A stretch of DNA of 64,000 bases from Cadophora sp. MPI-SDFR-AT-0126 (taxonomy: Eukaryota; Ascomycota; Leotiomycetes; Helotiales; Ploettnerulaceae): positions 124,001 through 188,000 of the forward strand of contig JAGMVK010000023.1 in NCBI GenBank assembly GCA_020747065.1, read 5' to 3'. Shown here one piece after another: positions 25,252 through 36,187 of this stretch (positions are counted from its first letter, which is position 1; every line of letters starts with the position of its first letter). A program made the translations under genes and the position numbers. The notes under the pieces are model-generated. The model did no database searches and had not been told where the DNA came from. It saw only the letters and a program-made list of their open reading frames with translations.

Positions 25252-25741
25252 AGAGCATCATCGTCTCGGACATATAACCGGTCTTTCACAAACAGTTTTC
25301 AGTATTCTTCTGCCCAAAGCCAATCTGTAGAACAATAGTAGACACAAGGTTAGACACCTGTAATCTTCACATATGTAGTGCATGTTCGCTCGAGATATCC
25401 ATTTGCTAGCTAAAGGATGGCTTTCTTACCGGCCACGCAATTATGGATATTTAAGCATAGTGTTGCCAACGGGTAGAACTGGAGCTGTTCTTACAAAATG
25501 AAAGACCTAAGTCTACCTGCTAAAAGCTCAGTTCGTACGCATGCAAACTATTTCTGTCAGTTGGCGGGATTGTGTGCAGTAAACAGGATTCGACTGATTA
25601 ATTAAGACTACAGCTGTAGATGCTTCATATAAGCTATCTGAACGATAGGCAGCCATAGGCTCCAATACTATAAGCTAGGTAGAAATGATACTCATGACTC
25701 ATCATGTGACTCATACCAATCAACAATTTCTTTTGCACTAT

Positions 25742-26939
25742 CTATCTTCCCGGCCCAAAACTTCCTTCCTCCAACTCATTAAAGCCCTCTCCCCTCGGCT
25801 TCCTAGTCGATATACGTCGAAGGTGTGTGGGGGTTGTTCGGCGATTGCACGGTACAGGGGTTTTGAGCAGGGGCCATGAGAAGAGTGGCCGGAGAGTGCT
25901 GACGGAGGCACAAATAATGCCGATGTTGAGTTCGATAATAGACCATGTTGAGGCGCCTTGGGAGTCCCAGGTTGGATCTTGGGATTTGGAGAGGACGCAG
26001 AGGACTTGGAGGCGGACGATAGATGCTATACATGCGCTGCATTCGATACTGTCAGCCTGAGTAGAGACCTTTGAGACAAGTTGTGGACACAATAGTGACG
26101 GCTGAATATAAGGGAAATGGTGAGGAATGGCTCACGCTCCACCTAGCGCCAAGATCGCAACCAAGGTAACTTTCTGCCTCATTGGCAACAATAGATCCTT
26201 CAATAAAATTGCCGGAAGCACCAAAATTGCAAAATCAGTCACGATGCTCATGCCTCCGTTAGCAAAATACAGTGCCCATTTATCAACACACCTGCCACCT
26301 GGGATAGTAGGATTCCAGAAATAGGCGACAGGCGTGCAAGTGAAGATGCTGGCAAAGAAACTGCTAATGCTATAAGCAATGACGAAAGCTATGACGCCAT
26401 ATACAGCGTGACGGACTGGTACAGATACGCAGATGCGAAGGTATTGGAGGAGAATTGAAAGTTTTGTGAAGAGGAGGCCGAAATTGTAGATGATGATGCT
26501 GGCGTAGCGGGACTGGGTATGTCAGTGGGCGATGTGAGGATGAGGATGGGCAGACAAACTTTCAACCACCCTTCGGTTTGTTTGAGTGAAACAGCTTGAA
26601 CATGGCGTCCTAGCCCGTAGTGTACTTCTGCATGGATATTAATCCATCTGACTTCGACTCTCACGGAGGTGAGTCTTACCATAACAAGTAGAGATTGTGA
26701 CGGCAATTGACAGTATCTGGGTGAACATTAGCCATATTAATCTTGTTAATCAAGTTCGATAAATAACTTGCCATAGCGACGTTGATACAAAGGTCCTCGC
26801 TAGAAGGATTCTTAATGATCATAACGCGAGTATAAACGCGGAGCGCAACTGTGATGGCCGCCAGGAAAGGAAAGACAATCACAATTGCCAATACTCGAGG
26901 CCCATGATTCTCTTCTACATAAATAGGTACGAAGTTCAT
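25742..26939 (-). CDS. fungal rhodopsin-like integral membrane protein
   Basis: This is an intact gene of the fungal rhodopsin-domain family with five exons. I place introns at 26717-26771, 26628-26679, 26513-26559 and 26049-26135. The coding sum is 957 bases, giving 318 residues, which keeps frame throughout. The protein starts MNFVPIYVEENHGP and has a first helix. The second helix ends in YGLGRHV, the conserved G-x-G-x-H loop. TKLSILLQYLRI, the Cys-containing loop (FTCTPVAYFWNP), CIASIVRL and WSIIELNIGIICAS follow. At 318 residues it is somewhat short for the family. The first intron appears to use a GC-AG pair (GCAAGT donor). Function is unknown; relatives are plasma-membrane or vacuolar proteins. 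It is not a close duplicate of the gene at 2470-3877. Confidence 0.8.
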
Positions 26940-28737
26940 AGCTGTAGCGACACTTCCTAGGGCTCTTGATTATTATCGAGGGTCCCTCTGCTTTCTTGGA
27001 GTTGCTTGTATCTCTCTCACTTGATGTAGGTAAACAAAAGCATGTAAGAAGCAGCCTAAGAGCCGCTTAATTGAGTAAAAAGCAGGAGACGAGATTAGAT
27101 ATAACAGACTTCGGCCTGGCTCGAACTCTAGGAAGCCGTGTAATATAAATACAGAATTAAAGGATCGGCGGTGCCACATCGAGGCAGGCAGGACATCGCT
27201 CTCCACAGTTAGCAGCTATCCCAATAACTCATCAACTATATAGTCGAAAACACAGACAGTCCAATCGGTGCCAACCACGGACCTGAACGCATCATCTCTC
27301 GCAACGACCTCCAAAATTACTCGAATCCATTGATACTTAGAAAGCTGAAAATATGGCCCATGCTCCTGAAGCTGGTGCGTCGGAACCGTTGATGCAATCG
27401 CATCGTGAAACCGAGTCTGAACTACCACCCCTCCACTAAATTTACTTGCATCAATCGCGATATATTCGATGATATATCATCTACAATATTGATTCAACAC
27501 CTATCAGGGGTTAGGGGATAGTATGATCCGTGGATCCCATTAGAATTTAGAGTTTCGATCACATCACAAAATCCGAATCAATCCCATGATCTGCGATTCG
27601 TTGATACTATGAAGGTATGGCTGGGACGTCGGCTGTGGCTTGTTGATTGAAACAAAACTTTAAATCTAACTCTAAATTGTTTGACCAGACCTTGACCTAT
27701 CGAATAAACCCTAAATACTGTCGGAGGACTGCCCCACCCCCCAGGTTTCACTTGTTGGGTAGCGCGGGGTAAAGTTTACAGCCCCGCCAAACAAGTGTTG
27801 GGACCTTTGCCTTAACACAAGCATCTGTCAGGGTCTATTCGTCCTTACCTAAGTACAGCACAAGAGGAGGTTCATTTTTTTGATCACTGGAACAATCGAA
27901 CCTAATATCCTACATTATTCCTCTCAATTCGTAGTAGTTTTTCTATTCCATACGAAGATGACCGCAAGTGGGGTCGTGGTGGAGTGCGACCGAAGGAACA
28001 CGACAATAAAGGTATATGAGCACGAGGTAGGCAGCTGAAAAGGGTAATAACATCTTCCACTAAGAAGAGTAAGTCATGCGATTATGACGAGCTAATCGTT
28101 GTTTACCCTTTGCAAATCCCCTTCCTTTGCCATATTTTTCAAATATTATTCGTGTTCATATTACTACGTTTATACCCGTCGCATCAAAACTCGGAAATCT
28201 TCATCACCCCAAACCAATTGTGGCCCGCGTAGTAAATTCAAGTGGATAGAGTTTAGATGCATCTGAACATTAAATCTAAAGGTTATGCCTTAAAGAAACC
28301 ACACGGTGCCGAAATTAGAGTGTTTCATAATTGGTCGATATTGCCTTGCTGCATGACAACGATTCTCTGACTGTCGCTCTCGGGGTAATACGCTACCTTC
28401 TGATAATATGTCACAATTATATCAGCACACGAAAGCCACACGGCGATAGCGTTTACAAATAGCTTTGCGAGATTACCATGGTTGTGTTCCCGGTCTTTCC
28501 CTTTCTATTTCCAGTTTGGCATTGGGTAGGGGCCGCTCTAGTAGCGTATTTGCAGTTGCGGGATTTACCGAAAGGATCAGATAATAGGATTGAGAATTTG
28601 GGCTGCAGTTCAGTCAACCCTGCCTTGCCAGCTGCAGCTGTAGCTACTATGCCATTACCGACCTTGACAATACCTGCAGCATGTTTCAGGGACTGCCAAT
28701 TTGTTATAACCTAGCTAATCGCATAGACTACGCTACT
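26940..28737. other. intergenic, no recognised gene
   Basis: Several short frames occur (for example minus 27428-27216 and plus 28478-28714), but none shows a known motif, supporting splice signals or convincing codon pattern. It may contain the promoter of the rhodopsin-like gene on its left edge. Confidence 0.5.
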
Positions 28738-29752
28738 ACCGTTTAAACTCTAAGCCTAATAATAAAACTTCTACCTTGCGACTCCCTTAATTTGAGGTTA
28801 TACTTAGGTTAGTTATTTTGGAATAATTAATATTATTTCTAAGTTATTAAGTAAAATAAAAGCGTAGGATATAGAGTAAAAATAAAACTTTTACTTTACG
28901 ATTTTATTAATCTAAGGTTATACTTAGTTTAGAAAAACAAAATCGTAATTATTCTAAAGTAATTAAGAATTAGATATATAAGAATATACGCATTTCTTTA
29001 TTTTATAATTATTTATTAATAAAGAAATTAATACTTATATATCTCCAATTTTAATTCTCTTTTTAAAATATAACTTTCTTTTCTTCTTAATTTTAGTATT
29101 ATTACTACTTTAGTCTTTAAAATAGTATATATAGTATATATTTCTTTACTTTTAAAATATTTATCAAGTACTAACTTCTAAAAAGTATAACAGAACGCCT
29201 TAGGATTATTACTGGAATAATACATAAGGGTACGCAAATTAGCACGGTCTTAGCTATAAGATATATACCAAATAGAGATATATAGACACTTATTATATAA
29301 ACTTTAGTATTATATACGTACGAATATCTATTCCTCTATTACTCTATTACTAAATTTCTTTAATAGAATAGTGCAGATTACTACAGAATTAGTACTAGAT
29401 TAGGTAGAGGCTATCCTTAAAGATTAAATATAAGATACTATATTAAAGGAGGAAGTTTTCTAGCTTATAGAATTAATAGTATTAGTAGTCTTAAAAAAAG
29501 TAATAGATTAGATTTAATATCTAAAGTTTTTATATAATAGTTTTAATTTTAAAATTCAATAAACTTTTCTATATAGAATTATCTTAATCGTGAACTAATA
29601 AGTCTCTTAATACTATAATTTTACTTATGTGATATTAGCTAATTCTGTAGCTGCTCTCTTAGCTCTTTAACTGAGGTGCGACCACCAGACGCGCCCCCTA
29701 ACCTCGCATTGTTTGTTTTGTCCTCCTACACCACACCCAACTGAATGAATTC
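28738..29752 (+). repeat. repeat E, copy B (uninterrupted)
   Basis: About 1 kb, AT-rich. It runs from CCGTTTAAACTCTAAGCC to GAATGAATTCTCAGG and matches copy A in inverted orientation across both of that copy's halves. It shows the site where the gypsy element entered copy A. It carries about one and a half units of the 120-base tandem repeat. No terminal inverted repeats or recognisable protein are seen. Confidence 0.8.
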
Positions 29753-29856
29753 TCAGGCGATCATGATCGGCCACCCTTTGCACCTCCAGACCGTATTGAC
29801 AGTTTTACCAAGAGGAGAAGAAGAAGACGAGGACGAGGACGACGAGACAAACAAAC

Positions 29857-30565
29857 ATGGGGACATTATGGGGAAGCGAGATTACCCGCGCGCAATTACA
29901 GCAATCCATCAGCAACTTCCGACAGCTAGACGAGCTCCCTGATATACCGAGAGAGAATCTTGTCAACCTAGAGATTAACTCGACCCGACAGCTAAGCGTT
30001 ACGCGGGAGAAAGAGATTGCGTGCAACCTAGCATTCCTCTCTGCCACTTCGGACGATAGTCTCAAGGTCATGGCTGCCTGCGTCGAAGAACGCTGCAATA
30101 GGAAAGGCATCATAATTCGGGTAGCAGCAAACACAGGAGACCTCTCAACGGCTACGGCGGGGTTCGTCAGGCTTGCGGGAGTATTAGAGTATGCCGCACT
30201 GCGAGGTTAGCTTATCAATCTTCTTCCAACACTATGCTAATCTACGTTTCAGTGCGCTCAAAATCAGAAGATACAAAAGAAGCCTTTCGAGAAGTTGTTA
30301 GCCTAGATTTTGATCGAATTCTGTCCCGTCCGCGATCGCGTTACGCGAGAATTACAAGGAAGACTGCTGGAAAACGACCCCCATCGAACAACTGCATGAT
30401 GCGATTCACAGTCGATCGATCAGAGCGGCAAAGACACTTGAGGAAAGCAGGCGTAGGGTACGAGATCTGCAAAGCCTATTTGCTAGTCTTGAGAGCATAA
30501 CAAATCCTAATATGGAGATCATCGAAGTGGAGGGAGTACAGTACTTGTCAACTTATAATGCATGA
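29857..30565 (+). pseudogene. fungal protein of unknown function, frameshifted and truncated
   Basis: Exon 1 starts MGTLWGSEITRAQLQ and contains FRQLDELPDIP, REKEIACNLAFLSATSDD and VMAACVEERC. An intron at 30206-30252 has a good branch site, and the frame resumes with EAFREVVSLDFDRILS. At a C-run near 30390 the frame changes. After it, IEQLHDAIHSRS and a coiled-coil-like stretch ending QSLFASLESI read in another frame to TGA at 30563. One missing C would explain the break. From memory this resembles the N-terminal region of a large family in Pezizomycotina, some members of which end in an OTT_1508-type deaminase domain. No such domain is present here. Family recall is unverified. Confidence 0.5.
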
Positions 30566-31757
30566 ACACTCTTTTTACACTAAAAGTCATAGTAAACACT
30601 TAACGATTTAATAACTTTAACTACTCATTTCTCATAATTTCTTTTAATAGATTGCTTTATTCGAATAATATAATTGATCCCTCCAAGTGATATTCAGTTA
30701 CATTTAAATCCGTTGAGCTTTCAGGCTAAATGCGCCACGTGCAACATATAATAAACTTGTAAACGGATTAACTGCTGTTCTACAGTGGTAGGTAGCCTGT
30801 ATTTATAGGTGCTGAGGACCCCTCAAACCCCTGAATTAGGCTCCCTTCCGGTGTCCCAGACAGCTGAATTATCGAGCTGAATTACATGTAAACTCCGGCT
30901 CTACAGCTGGGCTTACAGCGCCTGTTCAGCTATTACAGGGACCTTAGGCGCCTAAAAATTCAACAAAATCCACCCACAGTCATCGCCTTACGCTTAAACC
31001 ATGTCTCCTCTCTACCGACCTTTTCTCCTTATCCTCCTTCTCCAAATGTGTGACGGCTGTCGTCGCCATGCCGCCTCATGGCTGTTTCGGCTAAGCCAGG
31101 GGTATAAGACCTTCGCCCGTTCCAGGCCTCTCGCCGCTCCTTCTCTCTGTAGATTAAGATTTTAAGACATTGGAAATAGATATCTTTATGCTTCGACCAT
31201 TGCTCTGCTCCTGCTGTCACAAAATGTATTTTTCGTGGGCTCTTACTTCTGGTCCTCGTCCTTGGCCGCATCTATCACTACGCCAGACGCAATGCCTGGT
31301 TAAACCGCCAGAAAATTCCATGTTTACCTACAATTTCAATGTTGATATTAGAAATGGAGCTCTTTTCAGCCGCTATGATATCGGCCTTGCAGCAAAGGTG
31401 TCTCAGGCCAGCTCTAACTCGGCGTGAAGCTTTTCCAAGTAACGCAAGCGCTATTCAAATCGCACGGGCAAAGTCTGCATTGTTGTGATTTAGGCAAGAA
31501 AGTGGACCTGGAGCCAATGCCAAAAGACACGTTTTTGGGCGCGATTTTTGTGTTCCCAGCATTTACCGCAGGACACTTGCTTGAACGGGACCCTTGTTTT
31601 TCCCGACCACAAGCGAAGCGAAGTTAAGTTAACCGACTCTGGATCCCCGCCTTCTGAAAGCTTATGATTTTTAGCGCGTAAGCGGGTTGCACAGTGTTAC
31701 TGCAGTTGCTCTTCGCCTTGGTAAACTTAAACGGGCCAATCCTTGATCGCTGATCTC
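30566..31757. other. intergenic, no recognised gene
   Basis: It is AT-rich to about 30700, then of ordinary composition. Short frames on both strands (31029-31271 minus, 31170-31427 plus) lack recognisable motifs and may be chance. Confidence 0.4.
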
Positions 31758-31922
31758 GTACGGAAGGGGGTTTTCAGTGGTTCTCGCCCTCCCCCATGTA
31801 TTGAGCCTTAACCTTGAGGGAAATTTATGGGGAATTATCTGAGATGCTAGATTGCTGATTGGAAGAACAACCGTACTGCCTTACAAGGGGGGGCGAGACC
31901 CACTGAAAACCCCCTTCCGTAC
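31758..31922. repeat. inverted repeat with ~37-base arms
   Basis: The left arm (31758-31795) starts GTACGGAAGGGGGTTTTCAG. Its reverse complement is found at 31886-31922 with two or three mismatches, across a spacer of about 90 bases. It could fold into a long hairpin or be the ends of a small MITE-like element. No target duplication was identified. Confidence 0.65.
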
Positions 31923-32617
31923 AAAGTTCGTACAACCTCGGTCCGCTATGGTGAACTTTGTGGATCCGGCAGTTACCGAGATCGTGTTTCTACCCCGCCC
32001 TCGTATCGACTGGTGCATAAGGTCGCAAGCCACGGACTTGACAATAAGCCACCAATGAAAGTTCAACCGTCTGTGGCTGAAACTCTTTTTCTCGGAAAAC
32101 CGTGAACGTAACACACTTCTATCTTGCAAGGTCATATGCAGGTCGTGCTACTTTGATTAACTTAAGCCACAATGACCTTGTTTCGTCTGGTGATTTAGAT
32201 TTAGGGTTTGAGCTATTCCACCGCAGACTTGAGTCGTCCGTCGTTCGATCGCTCAAGATCAATATTTGGCTTTTGGTCTACCAATTTCGGAATGCCCCTG
32301 ATCCTTTCTTTCGCTGCATTTTATTTGATTCATGAAAGGGCTCCATTGCTTAAACTTTGTTCTAAGTACCGAAGGGGGTCTCAAGGCGTGAGTGACACCT
32401 CTCCTCCTCGGGGGTAATTTGGCTATTCATATGCCTAAGCTGCCTTGCACATGACAGAGGTCCCTGGAATATAGCTCTTCCGAAACGCTAACCCGACTTT
32501 CCCTTGCTGAGCCCTCAACGGCTTCGACCATGACAGAGTATATGTTCAAGTAGAAGTCCGGCTCCTTTCAGAATACATTTTCTTTGCATCCGAAGAGACA
32601 CCATCTCCTCCCTGAAA

Positions 32618-33445
32618 ATGACGTTCTTCACAGTCCTCTTCCATCTGGGCCTCTTAACCGTGATATTGTCTCTCTACAAATTCCTTTGGTTTTACTTCCT
32701 TCGCCAATCTCCTCTACACGTCTTCAAGCACGGCCAAGAGTCCTGGGCCCTTGTCACAGGTTCTAGCGGCGATATCGGCCTGGGTTTCGCGGAAGAACTA
32801 TCAGAGCATGGTTTCCACCTCATTTTCCTCGGTCCGGACCTTGAAAAAATCGAGGAAGCGAAAGCTCGAATCGGGGTCACTTCGCCAAGGACGAAAGTGG
32901 AAATCTTTGTCGTTGATGCTTCGAACATGTCTTTTTCGGGGGTGGATGAAATTTTGAAGGCTGTCGGAATCTTTCACATCACGATCCTAGTAAACAACGC
33001 CGGCGTCTCTGGGCCGTCATTCACGGAACCATTCAATCGCTTCGCCGAATACACCCTCGCTGAAATAGGAAGCATTACGGATATCAATACGAGATTCATA
33101 ATGTACTTGACGCGGGGTCTTATCCCAACCCTTTCCAAAAATTCTCCAGCGGTGATCATGAACCTCGACTCCATGACGCAATCTGGTCTCCCATATGATG
33201 TCCTCTACTCTGCCTTCTGCGAAGAATTAGGACGGGGACGCATGAGTGTTGGTTAGTTTATGAAGAGGGAAATCGGAGTTAGAGTAGAATGTTCGTGATT
33301 GATTTTCAACCTTTCGGCTAGACAATTAGTTCCGACTACATACAGCGCACATATTATTGGGATGCTGTATACATTGTATCAATTTTACTCACGCCCTCTA
33401 CTTACAATCATTCAAGGCATCTTCTGGTATACTATGCGACCTTGA
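32618..33445 (+). pseudogene. short-chain dehydrogenase (17-beta-HSD/3-ketoacyl-CoA reductase type), broken
   Basis: The frame begins MTFFTVLFHLGLL with an N-terminal membrane helix, as in 17-beta-hydroxysteroid dehydrogenase type 12 and yeast-type very-long-chain 3-ketoacyl-CoA reductases. The NAD(P)-binding motif TGSSGDIG is at about residue 47, and NNAG and the conserved Asn region (DINTRF) are present. At the active site the protein reads YSAFCEEL, where YSASKAF-like sequence is expected, so the catalytic Lys of Y-x-x-x-K is missing. Translation stops at TAG 33254-33256. The same frame continues, through a second stop (TGA, near 33295), to TGA 33443-33445 with FMKREIGVRVEC and PTTYSAHIIG. 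Total length is 275 codons against a usual 310-350. A catalytically dead pseudogene is the likeliest reading. Confidence 0.65.
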
Positions 33446-33555
33446 ACCCAGTTCCTGGAAAGTTCTTAGAACAATGTCTTTTATAAGAGCTATACTGTGC
33501 GTCGTGCTTGAAAGGATCAAGCCAGCATACTGGCCGATGTCGACTAGAGCTTTGG

Positions 33556-33963
33556 TTAGCTTTGGGTGATGGGGCTGGATCCGATCTGCGATAGCTTTGA
33601 CCGTCGGGTCTGTAATAGAAGTATTCTGCCTTTCGAGGTGGTGAGTCTCGACAGGGGAGAGAAGGGAGGGGCGAGGGGAGGGACGTCCACGATCGCCTCC
33701 GCTATTTGCGGAAAGATAAACACTAATAGAGGAGATAAACCAGCGAGATCAGTCCAACGCCTGCCAGCGCGGCAATATCGCAATACCGTGCTTCTTTTCA
33801 GGACATCTCCTGAAACCTTTTGCTTCGCTTTGAGGTACATGTCAATAGCGACGGTGGCATCGTGTCTCCCTACGCTCAGATAGGCATTACCCTGGATTCG
33901 GTCTGTGGCCGCCACTGCCTTATAAGCATCAATGGTCTTTGCAACTGCATATATTAAAACCAT
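33556..33963 (-). CDS. hypothetical protein, weak
   Basis: A 135-codon minus-strand frame begins MVLIYAVAKTIDAYK. A helical segment (NAYLSVGRHDATVAID) is followed by a hydrophobic stretch (LAGLSPLLVFIF). The N-terminal half vaguely resembles a TPR-type helix pair, but I recognise no family. No intron signals or neighbours support it, and it could be chance. Confidence 0.2.
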   Translation of the reverse strand: MVLIYAVAKTIDAYKAVAATDRIQGNAYLSVGRHDATVAIDMYLKAKQKVSGDVLKRSTVLRYCRAGRRWTDLAGLSPLLVFIFPQIAEAIVDVPPLAPPFSPLSRLTTSKGRILLLQTRRSKLSQIGSSPITQS

Positions 33964-34750
33964 AGTAGGAGGCGGCGAATCCGAGTACCTTTCAGCAAAC
34001 CTTGCACTATATCCAAAGCAGCAATGTCACATTTCCCAACATTGCTGTTGTAAACAAGGGGTCAAAGCAGAGAATGACATTTAGTCATCGTATATCAAAC
34101 GGCAACTATGATTCAACAGAGTTCATAATAGACAACGTTCGCGCTACGAGCTGTATTCACACCACCTTAGTTACTGCGAGCAACCAGGTCGATACTAACG
34201 CAGGTACTAGCATTGAGACTTGCTGCAACTTTGAAATCATCATCGTCAAGTTTACCATCTTCGCCCTGTCATCATCATAACGACACCTTGCCAATTCCGG
34301 TATTCAAAAGCCCTATTTATCGATAGCTGGGTCGCGTAATTTTGGCATTGAGGGAGAGTGTCAAGGGCTCGAGTCAAGTGACTTTTATACCTTTATGAAG
34401 CTATTCACATCTTTGTATAAGTCGCACGAGCCAACTCGTAAACCAACATCAAAGACAGATTTCCTTAAGAATCTCTTCTCTCCTTGTAATCAATCCATTC
34501 AACTAAGTCGCAATTGTCCACGAACTTGCACTCGTCCCGTGACAGAGAGGGTCGATCGACTAGTACCGACGCAGTGGATGTATAGCACCCAATATCTAAA
34601 ATAGCCTTCCCGTCTTGGGCACGACTTACCGCGCCGGCAGAGGCTGTGTGGCAGTAGGCCCGATCACAAGGGTCTTTAAGATTTTTCTATATGATAATAA
34701 GAAAAAGGAAGTCTGGAATGCTTCTCGTATCATAACCTCAGTTAGCATGT

Positions 34751-35946
34751 CTAGGCGATATTATCTGTTTGACATACGGAACATATCTGCAGCAGAACAA
34801 CCTCGAGATAACCAAGACACGCGGGAATCTCATCAAACTGTTGTATCAGCTGCTGGATCCTGTTGACTTGGATAAAGTCGTCCCGAACATCACCGGATTC
34901 ACGGATCTGACCGTATCGGGCATGATAGGCTTGTTGTATAGATGGATTGTTAAAGAGCATATACTGTCTACGGGGCGCGAAAAGTCATAGTTTCCTAGTC
35001 AACCTTCTCCAAGAACCATGGATAGCCGTACTGGGACATTGTTACCTCAAATCCGATGCCTTCCGTGCGGCGAAGGCCATCAGGGGCATCGCTGCTAGTA
35101 GTATATCGTACTTCCCGCCAACAGCCAGCTGATTCTTGTAGTTGCCCATGCCCATAACAAAATCGAAGGCAGCGAAGAAACATGGGCATGATCCGTGTAT
35201 GCTGCCACGTTACCCACTGACGCCCACTCAAGCTATACACCATCTCAAACCCGACACAGAATTTGTTGATATTCCACCGGTACGAAGATAGCGCCGTCGT
35301 AGTCGGATGAGTGAAGTATGACACCTCGTCAACTGCAGAAGCAAATTTTTGTTGACGCAAATTCAGTATTCCAAATCGACGATTGATGGCATGGAAAAGG
35401 TCGACCGAGACCCGATGCTCTTCTCGGACACCAAATGATTTCTGCATGGATCCTTGAATCCCACAGTGGCACCGAGCTTTGGCGTACAGATATGCCTTCA
35501 TGAGGGCAACCGGATCGTGACTAAGGCCAGCCCCAACATGCTCCTATGTCTTCCGTAACTGCGGGTCCAAGGCGAGTGTTTCAATGGCAGTATTCGTGAA
35601 GGGATATGGGTTCCCAGCCCCAAACACCTTTCACACTGCCGTAGAACTGGCTGTATACGAGCCCCCCGGCACGAAGCTGCGAATTTGCACATGGTTCAAC
35701 TCCCATGGACACAGTGTCTCCAAGCATAGCCGTTGGGTATAGAGTCTGCTTGCATGGATCGCGCTTCTCGCCATCCCGGCACCAGGTATAGTAACTGTCT
35801 AAACAACACTTCTTCCAAAGGCGGATCTCTGCAGGCAGTGAATTTCCTACATCTGCGGTTGAGAGGTAGGTTTGACGTGGACAAGTCTCCTTGCCAACGT
35901 CAAAGTAAAAGTCAGCAGGCATATTGTAGTGGGGTCGAAGGCCCAC
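34751..35946 (-). pseudogene. large fungal protein of unknown function, 3' part, split by transposon
   Basis: The minus-strand reading contains FYFDVGKETCPRQ, PFTNT-like and NTAIETLALDPQLRKT segments, then TAG at 35544-35546 where Trp is expected. HDPVALMKAYLYAKARCH, QGSMQKSFGVREEHRVSVDL and YGYPWFLEKVD follow, with another TAG at 34996-34998 for Trp. After a frame change come FNNPSIQQAYHARYG and DVRDDFI. From memory this is a widespread, multi-copy protein of unknown function in Pezizomycotina. Its 5' part lies at 39595-40167. The two are separated by the 3.5-kb mariner-like element, so the gene was interrupted by transposition. Both TGG to TAG changes are of RIP type. Confidence 0.6.
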
Positions 35947-35987
35947 TACAAGGGTTTTTGTTTTTCCGTTCCGGCCGTAGATAGATA

Positions 35988-36040
35988 CAAGCTTTTTGCA
36001 TAACGTCTTTTAATCACGGGTTTTAAGCGACACCACCACC
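35988..36040 (+). repeat. left terminal inverted repeat
   Basis: About 52 bases containing GCATAACGTCTTTTAATCAC and GCGACACCACCAC. It is preceded by TA. It matches the right end with one base inserted near the tip and a few substitutions inside. Confidence 0.85.
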
Positions 36041-36187
36041 TTGATTTTCCAAGTACCCCCCCGCCATTCCTCGATTCTGCGCCCCTACACATAACTTTGC
36101 AACGCAACGCTCAATTAACTTCGCAGATACGCCAAATTGAAGCTACAATCGTGCGCTTTCCAGCGAACCAATTTTTGTTGTTGTGCC

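Noticed and set aside
27060..27160. tRNA-like T-arm (GGCTCGAACTC)
   Set aside because: No acceptor stem or anticodon arm could be built around it.
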